A DNA stretch of 64,000 nt from a candidate division WOR-3 bacterium (lineage in GTDB: Bacteria > Hydrothermota > Tepidihabitantia > SM23-42 > JAOAFX01): positions 62,001 through 126,000 of the forward strand of contig JBDRVV010000001.1 of assembly GCA_039802005.1 (NCBI GenBank). The letters are read 5' to 3'. A program made the translations under genes and the position numbers. This document shows, piece after piece, positions 10,158-18,710 of the stretch (its first letter is position 1; every line of letters starts with the position of its first letter). The notes below the pieces were generated by a model, which worked only from the letters and a program-made list of their open reading frames with translations, searched no databases and was not told the DNA's origin.

Positions 10158-10751
10158 TTGATTTTAGGCTTAACACTAATGATTTTCCAGGGAATGAATC
10201 CTATTCTTGCCTCGGCAATAATGCCGGGCTGGGGTGAATGGATTTTGCAGAAAAAGAATGAGGCAAGGACATTCTTCATTTTAGAAGGTTCATTCTGGGT
10301 TTCATATTATTCTTTTAATTATTTTGGTCATAAAATAGAATCTTCCTCAAAAATTTTTGCATTTGAACATGCGGGTGCAAATCCTTTGCGCCAGGATGAT
10401 GAATACTTTGATAATCTTGAAGATTTCGCTTCTTCTGATGAATATAATCTACTTGTTGAAAGGGATGCAAGTTTGATTTATCCCAATGACCCGGTAAAAC
10501 AGCAGGAATACATTAAAGAACATGGATATTTTGGTGAAGATGCATGGAAATGGAATACCTTAACAAACAGGAATTTATATTGGGAAAAAAGGAAATCAGC
10601 ACGGGAAAATTTTCGGCGTGCCACATTTATGACCGGATTTATGATAATAAACCGCATAGTTTCGGTAATTAATGTTGCTGTATTCAAAGAAGAACCCGGT
10701 TTCGGGTTAGAAGCAGAACCGGGTAAAATTGGAATAAACTATAAATTCTGA
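10158..10751 (+). CDS. Uncharacterised membrane-associated protein (DUF5683-like)
   Basis: I start this gene at TTG 10158, because a near-perfect Shine-Dalgarno AAAGGAGG lies 4 nt upstream; a longer frame from 10089 would be encoded by the inverted repeat. The 197-residue product has a hydrophobic N-terminus and the pattern ASAIMPGWGEWILQKKNEA...ILEGSFWVSYY, reminiscent of DUF5683-type proteins (PGxGqxY followed by membrane helices). A second hydrophobic stretch lies near residues 155-175. Function unknown. An in-frame GTG at 10143 directly before the Shine-Dalgarno is a further possible start. Confidence 0.55.
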   Translation: MILGLTLMIFQGMNPILASAIMPGWGEWILQKKNEARTFFILEGSFWVSYYSFNYFGHKIESSSKIFAFEHAGANPLRQDDEYFDNLEDFASSDEYNLLVERDASLIYPNDPVKQQEYIKEHGYFGEDAWKWNTLTNRNLYWEKRKSARENFRRATFMTGFMIINRIVSVINVAVFKEEPGFGLEAEPGKIGINYKF

Positions 10752-10775
10752 TTACTATAAATTAATATTCTATAA

Positions 10776-10803
10776 TTGACACTAATATTTTTTTTGTTAT
10801 AAT
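10776..10803 (+). promoter_or_regulatory. Sigma-70-type promoter, predicted leaderless
   Basis: TTGACA at 10776-10781, 16-bp spacer, TATAAT at 10798-10803, with the GTG start at 10810 after 6 nt. There is no Shine-Dalgarno sequence. Confidence 0.75.
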
Positions 10804-10809
10804 TTACTT

Positions 10810-11484
10810 GTGGAATCAGAGATAACTCTTTCAATAATTATTCCAGTTTATAATGAAGTTGATAATATTGAGAGATTGATAAAAGCAGTTAAGGCGGTTG
10901 ATATTAAAAAGGAACTCATAATTGTTGATGATTATTCAACCGATGGAACGAGAAATTACTTAAAGAAGATAACCGATGCGAAGGTTATTTTCCATGAGAA
11001 GAATATGGGCAAAGGTTCGGCAATAAGGACCGGATTAAAAAATGCAACGGGTGATGTGGTTATAATTCAGGATGCAGACTTAGAATATTCACCGAGCGAT
11101 TATCCAAGACTCCTTGAGCCCATTATCAGAGGTAAAACAAAAGTTGTCTATGGTTCAAGGATTCTGGGTAAAGGTAAATTTTTAAAAAAGAGTTATTTTG
11201 CTAATCGTGTGCTGACCTTGTTGACCAATTTATTATTTAAAGGGCATATCACTGATATGGAAACCTGTTATAAAATGATTGATAGAAATTTGATGCGTAG
11301 TTTGAACCTTGTTTCATCACGATTTGAGATTGAGCCGGAAATTACCTGTAAATTATTAAGAAAGGGTATCAAGATTACCGAAATTCCGATTTCGTATTAT
11401 GGCAGGACTGCAGGTAAAAAAATCGGTGTGAAAGACGGTATTCAGGCGATATGGAATATTGTGAAATGGAAGATAAAAAAATAA
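10810..11484 (+). CDS. Family 2 glycosyltransferase (dolichol-phosphate mannosyltransferase-like)
   Basis: A 224-residue GT-A glycosyltransferase. It opens with SIIIPVYNEVDNI, followed by the nucleotide-binding IVDDYSTDGT and the DAD-type metal motif in VIIQDADLEYSP; it has no membrane helices. This resembles the DPM1-like group that transfers a sugar from GDP or UDP to a polyprenyl phosphate. The GTG start is placed by the promoter 6 nt upstream. It is followed by a GT4 enzyme, so both may act in glycan or glycolipid synthesis. The sugar cannot be told from the sequence. Confidence 0.85.
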   Translation: MESEITLSIIIPVYNEVDNIERLIKAVKAVDIKKELIIVDDYSTDGTRNYLKKITDAKVIFHEKNMGKGSAIRTGLKNATGDVVIIQDADLEYSPSDYPRLLEPIIRGKTKVVYGSRILGKGKFLKKSYFANRVLTLLTNLLFKGHITDMETCYKMIDRNLMRSLNLVSSRFEIEPEITCKLLRKGIKITEIPISYYGRTAGKKIGVKDGIQAIWNIVKWKIKK

Positions 11485-11550
11485 TGGATTTGGTTATTGA
11501 GTGTAGAATTTTGTATGGACACTATGCCCCATAACCAATAACGATCTTTT

Positions 11551-12720
11551 ATGAAGGTTTTATTCGTTGCTACTGCTTTTCCCAGATATAAGGGTGATGT
11601 TATTACCCCCTGGATGATTGAATTGATTGAAAGGTTGCGCAAAAAAGGAATTGAGGTATCAGTTTTTACATCTTCTTATAAAGGATTGAAAAATCAAGTA
11701 TGGAATGGAATGCCTGTTTATAGATTTAGATATTTTCTAAAAAAATACGAAAGATTGACCCATGAAGAGACTGCAGTGGATAGATTTAGTAAGGGCGGAT
11801 TCAATATATTATTGAGTTTTCTTTATGTTATCTTCGGAACAATTGCAATCGCAAGATTGGTGCGCTCAAGAAAATTTGATATTGTCCATATTAACTGGCC
11901 CTTTCCCCATATATTATTTGGTGTCTGTGCTAAGGTGCTATCAAGATGCAAGGTGTTTGCTACATTCTATGGGCTTGAAATTCGTTGGTTGAAAAAGAAG
12001 TTTCCATTTTTAGTCAAACCGTTCGCTTTTTTTGTAAATCGTGCTGATGTTATCACCGCGATATCAAATCATACCGCAGGTGAATTAAAAGGAATTGTGA
12101 AAAAGGAGATTCCAATCATACCATTCAGTATTACGGTTGAGTCGTCATCCGTCGCTGTCTCTGATGAAAATTTTATTCTATTTGTGGGAAGGCATGTGGA
12201 GAGGAAGGGTGTTCATATATTGATTGAGGCGTTCAAACTCATTCACAAAGAAATTCCGCACAACTTAATAATCGTCGGTGATGGGCCAGAAAGAAAAAAC
12301 TGGGAGAAGATGAGTTTAGATTATGGGTTAAGTGACAGAATTAAATTTACGGGTTGGGTCTCTAAGGAAGAGCTGCATAATTACTATAGGACCTGTAGTT
12401 TCTTTGTTCTGCCTGCGATATATGACAAACACGGTGATACCGAAGGGCTTGGTGTTGTAATGATTGAGGCAATGGGTTATTCCAAACCGGTGATTGCCTC
12501 AAATGTTGGCGGTATTACCGATGTGGTGATACATGGGCATAATGGCATACTTGTTAAAGATAATGACCCGAATGAACTTGCTAAGGCAATAAAAGAACTT
12601 GCCCGAAATAAGGAACTCTGCAGAAAGCTTGGTGAGAATGCAAAGAAAGATATTGACGAAAGGTTTAATTGGGATAAAATAGTATCTAAATTGATTGAAC
12701 TATATGAAGCAAATTATTGA
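11551..12720 (+). CDS. Family 4 glycosyltransferase
   Basis: A 389-residue GT-B enzyme. The N-terminal half (MKVLFVATAFPRYKGD) is the acceptor domain; the C-terminal half carries the GT4 donor-site pattern VGRHVERKGVHILIEAF, VGDGPER and EGLGVVMIEAMGYSKPVIASNVGG, including the E-x7-E motif. It is expected to transfer a nucleotide-activated sugar in lipopolysaccharide or exopolysaccharide assembly. Inverted 8-mers TTGGTTAT/ATAACCAA flank the 60-nt gap before it. Its 3' end overlaps scpB by 17 nt, suggesting translational coupling although the functions differ. Confidence 0.88.
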   Translation: MKVLFVATAFPRYKGDVITPWMIELIERLRKKGIEVSVFTSSYKGLKNQVWNGMPVYRFRYFLKKYERLTHEETAVDRFSKGGFNILLSFLYVIFGTIAIARLVRSRKFDIVHINWPFPHILFGVCAKVLSRCKVFATFYGLEIRWLKKKFPFLVKPFAFFVNRADVITAISNHTAGELKGIVKKEIPIIPFSITVESSSVAVSDENFILFVGRHVERKGVHILIEAFKLIHKEIPHNLIIVGDGPERKNWEKMSLDYGLSDRIKFTGWVSKEELHNYYRTCSFFVLPAIYDKHGDTEGLGVVMIEAMGYSKPVIASNVGGITDVVIHGHNGILVKDNDPNELAKAIKELARNKELCRKLGENAKKDIDERFNWDKIVSKLIELYEANY

Positions 12721-13321
12721 AGCCCTGTTAATTGCAACCGATACCCCGCTCAGTTTAGAGCGGATTGCCGGCATTATTAATTGCCCTGAGGAAGAGGTTA
12801 AAAAGAGCCTTGAGATATTAAACGAAGAATATAAACAGACGGGCAGGGCATTTGAGATTAAAGAAGTAGCGGGTGGTTATCAGATTTACACCTTACCTGA
12901 ATATGCAGATTATGTTAGTAAACTAAAACAAAAGAAAGAGAAACTTTCAAAGGCAGCACTTGAAACCCTGGCAATAATCGCCTATCACCAGCCGATTACC
13001 CGTGCAGAAGTGGAAAAGGCAAGGGGTGTTGATTGTTCTTATATCCTTGAAAGTCTAATGGAAAAAGGTTTGATTAAAACCAGTGGGAGATTACCTACGC
13101 CAGGCAGACCTATAAAATATGTAACGACTAATGAATTTTTAAGACACTTTGGAATTCGGGATTTGAGCGAGTTGCCCAGGGAAGAAGATTTTGCCGAACC
13201 CGCGATTGAAACACCACCGAGTTCCCAGCCTACCCAGGAAACGGTCATTGAAGAGAAACAAGAAAAAATTGATAAGGAAATAGAAGAAGAATTCAAAGAT
13301 CTTACTGAGGATGAAAATTGA
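12704..13321 (+). CDS. scpB: Segregation and condensation protein B
   Basis: ScpB is the winged-helix kleisin partner of the SMC-ScpA complex that organises and segregates the chromosome. The 205-residue product has both winged-helix domains (IEALLIATDTPLSLERIA; then ALETLAIIAYHQPITRAEVEKARGV, ending GRPIKYVTTNEFLRHFGI), followed by an acidic, low-complexity tail from about residue 165. I choose ATG 12704 over an upstream TTG (12695), as it gives the normal N-terminus. The gene begins inside the glycosyltransferase. scpA is not in the window. Confidence 0.9.
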   Translation: MKQIIEALLIATDTPLSLERIAGIINCPEEEVKKSLEILNEEYKQTGRAFEIKEVAGGYQIYTLPEYADYVSKLKQKKEKLSKAALETLAIIAYHQPITRAEVEKARGVDCSYILESLMEKGLIKTSGRLPTPGRPIKYVTTNEFLRHFGIRDLSELPREEDFAEPAIETPPSSQPTQETVIEEKQEKIDKEIEEEFKDLTEDEN

Positions 13322-13335
13322 AAGAAAGTACACTC

Positions 13336-13360
13336 TGTAGGAGCGGCTTCCAGCCGCGAT
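13336..13360. repeat. Short GTAGGAGCGGCTTCCAGCCGCGA-type palindromic repeat
   Basis: A GC-rich element with arms CGGCT/AGCCG after a TGTAGGAG head, lying between scpB and the next gene. Diverged relatives sit at 39656-39680 and 19760-19782. It may also act as a terminator. Confidence 0.55.
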
Positions 13361-13391
13361 TCTTCATTATTAATCCAAATTTTTATAATCA

Positions 13392-14036
13392 ATGTCAATA
13401 AAGCAAGAGATTAAGGAATTTTTAAATAAATTCGGTGTAAAAATCATTGGGTTTGGCAATGTCCCAGAAGCTCTTGTGATACTTGAGATAAACTATAAAT
13501 ATCCAAGGGTAATTGTATTTGGTTATCCAATCTCAGATGAAGTTTTGAAAACAATTGAAAATCATCCGACCTTGATTTACAAACAACATTATAAAACAGT
13601 AAACTGGCTTTTAGACCAGACTGCGTATCATCTTGTTCAATTCATTGAAGAAAAAGGGGCAAAGGCGATTGCTATCCCGGCATCCCAGACCGTGGACTGG
13701 CAGAATCAGAAAGGGCATATTTCCCATAAGGTTCTGGCGGTTGAATGCGGACTTGGTTATATCGGCAGGAGCGGACTTGTTGTCAATCCCGAATATGGGG
13801 CAAGGGTCAGGTATATTTCTGTTCTTACCGATATGGAATTTGAGCCTGAAAAAAAGCTCAACGGTGATTGCGGGAATTGTAAAAAATGTATAATTGCCTG
13901 TCCGGCAAGTGCGATTGGTGAGCAGGGTGTCGATTTACAAAAATGTCTGGCAAAATTAAAAGAATTTTCCCGAATGCCAGGGATAGGTCAGTATATCTGT
14001 GGTGTTTGCGTAAAGGTATGCAGTGGAAAGACTTAA
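13392..14036 (+). CDS. 4Fe-4S double-cluster protein, epoxyqueuosine reductase-like
   Basis: A 214-residue soluble protein. The C-terminus has two tetrahedral Cys sets, GDCGNCKKCIIACP and QKC...ICGVCVKVCS, the pattern of double 4Fe-4S domains found in QueG and related corrinoid-linked reductases. The middle (HKVLAVECGLGYIGRSGLVVNPEYGARVRY) resembles the QueG active-site region, but the protein is much shorter than full QueG (about 350-380 residues). It could reduce epoxyqueuosine or another substrate. queD and queC occur elsewhere in the window, which is suggestive but not proof. Start ATG is clear; no promoter is obvious. Confidence 0.7.
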   Translation: MSIKQEIKEFLNKFGVKIIGFGNVPEALVILEINYKYPRVIVFGYPISDEVLKTIENHPTLIYKQHYKTVNWLLDQTAYHLVQFIEEKGAKAIAIPASQTVDWQNQKGHISHKVLAVECGLGYIGRSGLVVNPEYGARVRYISVLTDMEFEPEKKLNGDCGNCKKCIIACPASAIGEQGVDLQKCLAKLKEFSRMPGIGQYICGVCVKVCSGKT

Positions 14037-14074
14037 TATGTTATATTCAGAAGGATGTTACAAAATTTCATTAA

Positions 14075-14113
14075 TTCCCCCTTTTTAAAAGTGGGATACA
14101 GGGGGATTTAAAA
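14075..14113. repeat. Palindromic ATTCCCCC...GGGGGATT repeat
   Basis: ATTCCCCCTTTTTAAAAG followed by TGGGATACAGGGGGATT forms an imperfect palindrome between the Fe-S protein gene and the DUF4416 gene. Such C-run/G-run repeats are common dispersed elements in environmental bacterial genomes. Confidence 0.5.
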
Positions 14114-14118
14114 TAACA

Positions 14119-14640
14119 ATGGCGGAAATTCATGAACCTCATAAAGTCTTATCCTTTGCTGGACTGATATTCATTAAAGAATTCAATCCTGACTCAGCAC
14201 TGGAACATTTTAATGAATTGCTCGGTAAGGTGATTAAAAAATCAGAAGTCATCCCTTTTATTCATACTACATACTACAACAAAGAGATGGGTGAAAATCT
14301 TCTAAGACAATGGATTTTATTTGAGAAACTCATTTATCCTGATTTACTGGTAGATTTGAAGCATAAATCAAATGAGATTGAAAACAAATTTTTGAGCGGA
14401 AATGGCGGAAGGATGATTAACATTGACCCGGGTTTGATTTCTTTGAGCAATATCATCCTCGCCTCAACAAAGAATTATTCACATAGAATATATCTTGGCA
14501 AAGGGATATATGCAGAAGTCACCCTTATTTATAAAGACCATCAATTCCGTCCATTGGAATGGACCTATCCCGATTATCGGGAAGAAAAGGCATTAAAATT
14601 CTTTGATGAATGCAGGATGGTACTGAAAAGAACTTATTAA
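14119..14640 (+). CDS. DUF4416 family protein
   Basis: A 173-residue protein matching the DUF4416 pattern throughout: YYNKEMG near residue 52, conserved R-x-N-x-D-P-G in GGRMINIDPGLIS, then STKNYSHRIYLGKGIYAEVTL and a closing WTYPDYR. The family is found mainly in thermophilic and anaerobic bacteria and has no known activity. It is predicted cytoplasmic. It converges on the S9 peptidase gene; a 12-bp palindrome AATCCGCGGATT (14671-14682) lies between the two stops. Confidence 0.85.
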   Translation: MAEIHEPHKVLSFAGLIFIKEFNPDSALEHFNELLGKVIKKSEVIPFIHTTYYNKEMGENLLRQWILFEKLIYPDLLVDLKHKSNEIENKFLSGNGGRMINIDPGLISLSNIILASTKNYSHRIYLGKGIYAEVTLIYKDHQFRPLEWTYPDYREEKALKFFDECRMVLKRTY

Positions 14641-14693
14641 ATAATCTTTTGAAACTATAGAGTTCCTGCGAATCCGCGGATTTTTAGATAGAT

Positions 14694-16634
14694 TTACTTC
14701 AACAAATACTTTTCAAGAAACAAAACCACTGCCTGCTGATAATAATCGCGATTTGGTTTTTTGCTGAAGCCGTGCCCTTCGTCTTCCGCAAGCAAAAACC
14801 AGACATCAACCTTATTCTTTCTCACCGCTTCCACAATCTGGCGTGCCTCACTCACCGGTACCCTCGGGTCATTTAGCCCCTGGACCACAAATAATGGCTT
14901 TTTTATTTTATGGCTATTGGTGAGCGGCGAGATATTTATCAAAAATTCCTGCATCTTCGGGTCGCGCTCATCTCCGTATTCAGTCCTTCTTATATCCTTG
15001 CGATAATCTGCAGTATTCTTTAAAAAAGTGACAAAATTGCTTATACCACAAAAGTCAATCCCGCATTTCAACAAATCAGAATAATGGACCATACAGGCAA
15101 GGACCATATAGCCACCATAAGACCCGCCGATTACTGCAATCCGTTTTGAATCAAATTCAGATTGTTTTCTGATCCATTCCAGCAATTTGCCGATATCCTT
15201 TACTGCATCTTCGCGTTTATAGCCATCATCAAGGGTCAAAAAGGTCTTGCCATAACCACTTGAACCACGGAAATTCGGGCAGACCACTGCACAGCCGAGT
15301 TCATTCACATAATACTGAACCATTGGTGAGAATAAAGGAGTATACTGCCCTGAAGGTCCACCATGTAAATCAATTATCACAGGATAGGGTCCTGATTTTC
15401 TTGGTTTATAAACATAGGCAGGAATCATTCTTGGTTTGCCATCAACACTATCAAATGTTTCGTAAGAAATCAATTCTGGTGGGACAAAGCGGGTTGTATC
15501 AAGCCCCGCAATCTCCGAATATGTCCAGCGGAGCAATCTTCTGTTTTTGAACTCAAGGGTATAGACATCACTCGGTGCCCGATAGGTAATTAAAGTCAAT
15601 GCCAGACTTTTGCCGTCAGGTTTAAATTTTATTCCCCCAATCCAGCCAATAGGTAGATTAATAAGATTGATTTTTCTTGTGGGGATTTCAAGGATATATA
15701 ATTTCGCAATCCCATTTTCATTGCTGACAAAGGCAATGGTATCGCCATTGGGTGATAGATCAAAGGTAACAATATCCCAGGGAATACTCTTGGTTAAGAT
15801 TTCCTTTGCTCCACTTGTTATATCATAATAAATGAGCTGGTTGAATTCTCCAAACTCATCCGAGATATAGAAGATTCCTTTATCGCCTTTTGCCCAGCGC
15901 GCTATGTCATATGATACTTTTTTATCTATCGGGTTGATTTCTGTTAATGCACTGGTCTTTATATCAAGTATAAAGAGTTGAGATTCATTTGCTGAGATAT
16001 ATTTATGGAGTAGTAATTTTGTATCATCAAAAGACCAATCAACCGGGCTCCAATCACCTTCAACTTTTAAGATTAACCTATGACTTTTTTCCCCACTCAA
16101 ATCGCCGAGATATATATCAAAATCTTTATTATTCCTTTTTGTGCTTGTAAAGGCGAATCTATCACCCTTTCTTGACCATAGATAATAGCCATATTTGGAT
16201 TTCCCATCGGTTAGCATTTCATATTCACCAGTGCGATAATTATATTTAAAAATCTGGTCAACTTCATTCCCTGCAGAATCCTTGCTGAAAAGAAAATAGG
16301 GTTTAGAATAATCCGGACAGACCCTGCCGCCACCAACTGGTTCATCAAAGAATGTTAATTGACGGCGCATCCCGCCCGGAAATTCAACCTGGTGGATTTG
16401 ATTCACATCCGCAAATCGGGTAGCGATTAAGATTCCCTTGTCATCAGGTAGCCAGTCAAGAAAATAGGCATAACGGACATCCTGATATGAATTTAGTTTT
16501 TTAATCAAACTTGTTGGTATTTCCGGGATGTTTTCAATGACAAGATTTCCTTTTTTATATTTAACAATTTCACCTGCGGATAAAAATGCAAGTATTATTA
16601 AATTTAGAGTAATAAATACTTTGTTTCTTAGCAT
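14694..16634 (-). CDS. S9 family prolyl oligopeptidase / acylaminoacyl peptidase, exported
   Basis: A 646-648-residue serine peptidase. The N-terminal two thirds form a beta-propeller with PD40-type repeats; the C-terminal alpha/beta hydrolase has the catalytic triad at about S507 (GGSYGGYM), D591 (QGLNDPRVP) and H623 (DEGHGFS), counting from the upstream TTG. A signal peptide (KVFITLNLIILAFLSAG) points to export to the periplasm. ATG 16634 is preferred because the -10 box ends 5 nt before it; TTG 16640 would begin inside the -10 box. It probably cleaves oligopeptides taken up or released in the envelope. Confidence 0.88.
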   Translation of the reverse strand: MLRNKVFITLNLIILAFLSAGEIVKYKKGNLVIENIPEIPTSLIKKLNSYQDVRYAYFLDWLPDDKGILIATRFADVNQIHQVEFPGGMRRQLTFFDEPVGGGRVCPDYSKPYFLFSKDSAGNEVDQIFKYNYRTGEYEMLTDGKSKYGYYLWSRKGDRFAFTSTKRNNKDFDIYLGDLSGEKSHRLILKVEGDWSPVDWSFDDTKLLLHKYISANESQLFILDIKTSALTEINPIDKKVSYDIARWAKGDKGIFYISDEFGEFNQLIYYDITSGAKEILTKSIPWDIVTFDLSPNGDTIAFVSNENGIAKLYILEIPTRKINLINLPIGWIGGIKFKPDGKSLALTLITYRAPSDVYTLEFKNRRLLRWTYSEIAGLDTTRFVPPELISYETFDSVDGKPRMIPAYVYKPRKSGPYPVIIDLHGGPSGQYTPLFSPMVQYYVNELGCAVVCPNFRGSSGYGKTFLTLDDGYKREDAVKDIGKLLEWIRKQSEFDSKRIAVIGGSYGGYMVLACMVHYSDLLKCGIDFCGISNFVTFLKNTADYRKDIRRTEYGDERDPKMQEFLINISPLTNSHKIKKPLFVVQGLNDPRVPVSEARQIVEAVRKNKVDVWFLLAEDEGHGFSKKPNRDYYQQAVVLFLEKYLLK

Positions 16635-16639
16635 AAACA

Positions 16640-16667
16640 ATTATAATGAAATATCCTAATGGGTCAA
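16640..16667 (-). promoter_or_regulatory. Sigma-70-type promoter, predicted leaderless
   Basis: On the minus strand: TTGACC (16667-16662), 16-bp spacer, TATAAT (16645-16640), and ATG at 16634 after 5 nt. Confidence 0.7.
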
Positions 16668-16765
16668 TATGGGCAGTGTTACTTTATATGACCTATTTCA
16701 TCCAGTTTTTGATAATATCTTTGTTCAAATTATTTTTAGTTCTTAAGCTGTAAATTGATTATTAA

Positions 16766-16824
16766 TGTAGTGGCCGAGTTTACTCGGCTTTTTAAATATA
16801 TGCAGACCAAGGTCTGCCACTACA
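16766..16824. repeat. TGTAGTGG...CCACTACA inverted-repeat element, 59 bp
   Basis: Ends TGTAGTGG and CCACTACA are perfect inverted repeats. Two internal perfect palindromic stems, GCCGAG-TTTA-CTCGGC and GCAGACC-AA-GGTCTGC, fill the middle. A longer copy lies at 36683-36772 and a partial relative at 47871-47891. It looks like a small non-autonomous palindromic (REP/MITE-like) element. Confidence 0.75.
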
Positions 16825-16905
16825 ATTATCATAAATTATAGCAGTGGAGAGGACTCAGAACTGTTGACTCTTGATTTCTTTAATATTTTATGATATTACA
16901 ATGAT

Positions 16906-17153
16906 ATGAAAAGACGCAAAAAGACATTATATGGCATTCCGGTGAACGAAAATCTAATCTGGGATTATGATTGGTCTGAAGAAGAATATAAGACCGAGAA
17001 ATTCTTTAAGTGGTATCTTGCCCGTGTTCTTTCAAATGGCACAGCAAAGGATTTAAAAATATTGATTTTAAGATTATAAAGAAATATCTGCCAAGAATAA
17101 TTGGTGTTCCTAGTTTTATAAGGAACTTCTGGCAATGGTATTTAAAGCTATAA
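16906..17153 (+). pseudogene. Frameshifted antitoxin-like gene (DUF6922-like) upstream of a nucleotidyltransferase toxin
   Basis: The frame from ATG 16906 reads MKRRKKTLYGIPVNENLIWDY... and stops at 17079. The -1 frame continues with NIDFKIIKKYLPRIIGVP and ends at 17153. Adding one A in the A run near 17056 joins them into one protein of about 82 residues with the iWDyD...fkwyLaRvL.nGt.kDl...yLPr...fW.wYl pattern of small proteins found before AbiEii-type toxins. The antitoxin role is inferred from that position. A weak leaderless promoter (TTGATT-17-TATTAC) precedes it. Confidence 0.6.
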
Positions 17154-17154
17154 A

Positions 17155-17831
17155 ATGGAGATCTTAACACCTTTACAACAGGATTTTATAAGAGCATTTT
17201 CAAAAACAAAACTCGTAGAAAATTTTTTCTTGACCGGGGGTACTGCCCTGTCCGCATTTTATCTTTTCCATAGATATTCAGAGGATATGGATTTTTTTAC
17301 TGAAATAGAAGGCGAAGTAATAAAAGTTGTGCCGATATTAAAAAAATTGCTAATGTAACAAAAGCAAATCTTGAAATCAAAAAAGAGTTTTCTACCTTTC
17401 TTGAATCTTTTTTCAAGCGAGGCGATGAAACAATCAAAGTATATTTTGCAAAGGATACGCCATTTCATCTAAGAAAAATCAAAAGAAATAAAGAGTATAG
17501 CATTTTAATTGATAATGAACTTGATATTGCCTGTAATAAGCTCTCTGCATTGTTTGACCGATCAGCAGAAAAAGATTTCGTAGATATATATTTTCTTTCA
17601 AAAGAATTTATGCCATTTGAAGAGATATACAAAAATGCCCGAAAGAAACATATTGGAATGGATGAATATTGGCTTGCCGCTTCTTTAAAAAATATAGATA
17701 AAATTCAGAAATTACCAAAAATGATTAAACCCGTAACCATAGAAGAGCTGCGCGAATTCTATTACGAAAAGATAAAAATGTTAATGGCAAGGATAAGAAA
17801 AAAAATAATGTTGTATCAATCCATTGCCTAA
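17155..17831 (+). pseudogene. Frameshifted nucleotidyltransferase toxin (AbiEii/AbiGii family)
   Basis: The first part, from ATG 17155, has the family's nucleotidyltransferase motif GGTALS-x-FYLFHRYSEDMDFF and stops at 17358. The remainder lies in the -1 frame from about 17338 to 17831 (IKKIANVTKANLEIKKEF...ELDIACNKLSALFDRSAEKDFVDIYFL), which includes the conserved C-terminal region. One extra A in the A7 run at about 17340-17346 would restore a protein of about 225 residues. The break lies exactly at an A_AAA_AAA heptamer, so programmed -1 frameshifting, real decay and a sequencing indel all remain possible. It starts 1 nt after its partner. Confidence 0.7.
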
Positions 17832-17845
17832 AAAACATAGCTCCC

Positions 17846-17873
17846 TTGACTTTATTTGTTTATGGAATAAAAT
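17846..17873 (+). promoter_or_regulatory. Promoter of the first R-M pair
   Basis: TTGACT (17846-17851), 16-bp spacer, TAAAAT (17868-17873). ATG 17883 follows after 9 nt, giving a leader of only a few nucleotides. Confidence 0.6.
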
Positions 17874-17882
17874 ATTAAAGTT

Positions 17883-18710
17883 ATGCAGTATTTATTGGAG
17901 AATATAAGAGTGAATGCGCAAGGGAAGGATAATCAAAGGGTAATATCAGACTTGCTGACGAAATTTATCATTAAAGATATGAATGAATGGTCTGGTGTTA
18001 ACGCGGACCTAATAATTACCGACCCACCTTTTGGCATAAAGTTCAATGGGAAGAATACAAATTACCATAGAAATGTTAAGAATGTGGTTGATGGATATGT
18101 AGAATGGAGTGTTTCTGAGTATGGTGAAAAAATTCAGCAATTATTGGAATGCATTGAGAGAAATTTAAAAGAAAATGGCCAGGCTCTGGTCTTTTCAGGA
18201 TGGAATAATAGCAATATCATCCACGATCGGATTATTAGATTCAAAGGATTGACATTGAGAGGGAAGATGTATTGGACATATAACTTTGCACCGGTTTGTA
18301 GAAAGAAAATGTCACATAATGTCTATGAGATTTACTGGGTTACCAAAGGTGAACAATGGACATTCCATAAGAGATGCAATACTAGTCATTGTTTAAAGGG
18401 TGAACCAAATTTGACAACATTAAATTTCAAAAGGGATTATAAAGTGAGAATGCCTAAATATCCAACAAGATTACCGTTTAAACTACTTCAATGTTTAATA
18501 GAACATTTTTCAAATAAAAATGATTTAATTTTTGACCCTTTATGTGGAAGTGGAATGTTGGGTGTGGTTGCCTATTTTATGGGCAGGAATTTTTTGCTGG
18601 GGGATTTAAATCCAAATGGTAAGATTGTTTTTGAACACCTCCTTGATTATTATTTAAATAAAAACGGGTTGCAGCAGGATAAGATGTTGTTAACCTGGTG
18701 GAAGAAATGA
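17883..18710 (+). CDS. Type II DNA methyltransferase (N6-adenine/N4-cytosine class)
   Basis: A 275-residue methyltransferase with catalytic motif IV first (TDPPFGIKF, about residues 44-52) and SAM-binding motif I late (FDPLCGSGMLGVVAYFMGR, about 219), the beta-class order. The DPPF form suits an exocyclic amino methyltransferase; adenine versus cytosine cannot be told. Its stop overlaps the start of the next gene in an ATGA, and that gene has features of a restriction endonuclease, so together they read as a type II R-M system whose methylase protects host sites. Recognition sequence unknown. Confidence 0.85.
   Translation: MQYLLENIRVNAQGKDNQRVISDLLTKFIIKDMNEWSGVNADLIITDPPFGIKFNGKNTNYHRNVKNVVDGYVEWSVSEYGEKIQQLLECIERNLKENGQALVFSGWNNSNIIHDRIIRFKGLTLRGKMYWTYNFAPVCRKKMSHNVYEIYWVTKGEQWTFHKRCNTSHCLKGEPNLTTLNFKRDYKVRMPKYPTRLPFKLLQCLIEHFSNKNDLIFDPLCGSGMLGVVAYFMGRNFLLGDLNPNGKIVFEHLLDYYLNKNGLQQDKMLLTWWKK

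Noticed and set aside
17338-17358. Programmed -1 frameshift as the sole explanation for the toxin gene
   Set aside because: The heptamer fits, but the antitoxin-like gene next to it has the same type of break without a proper slippery site, so decay or sequence error is at least as likely.
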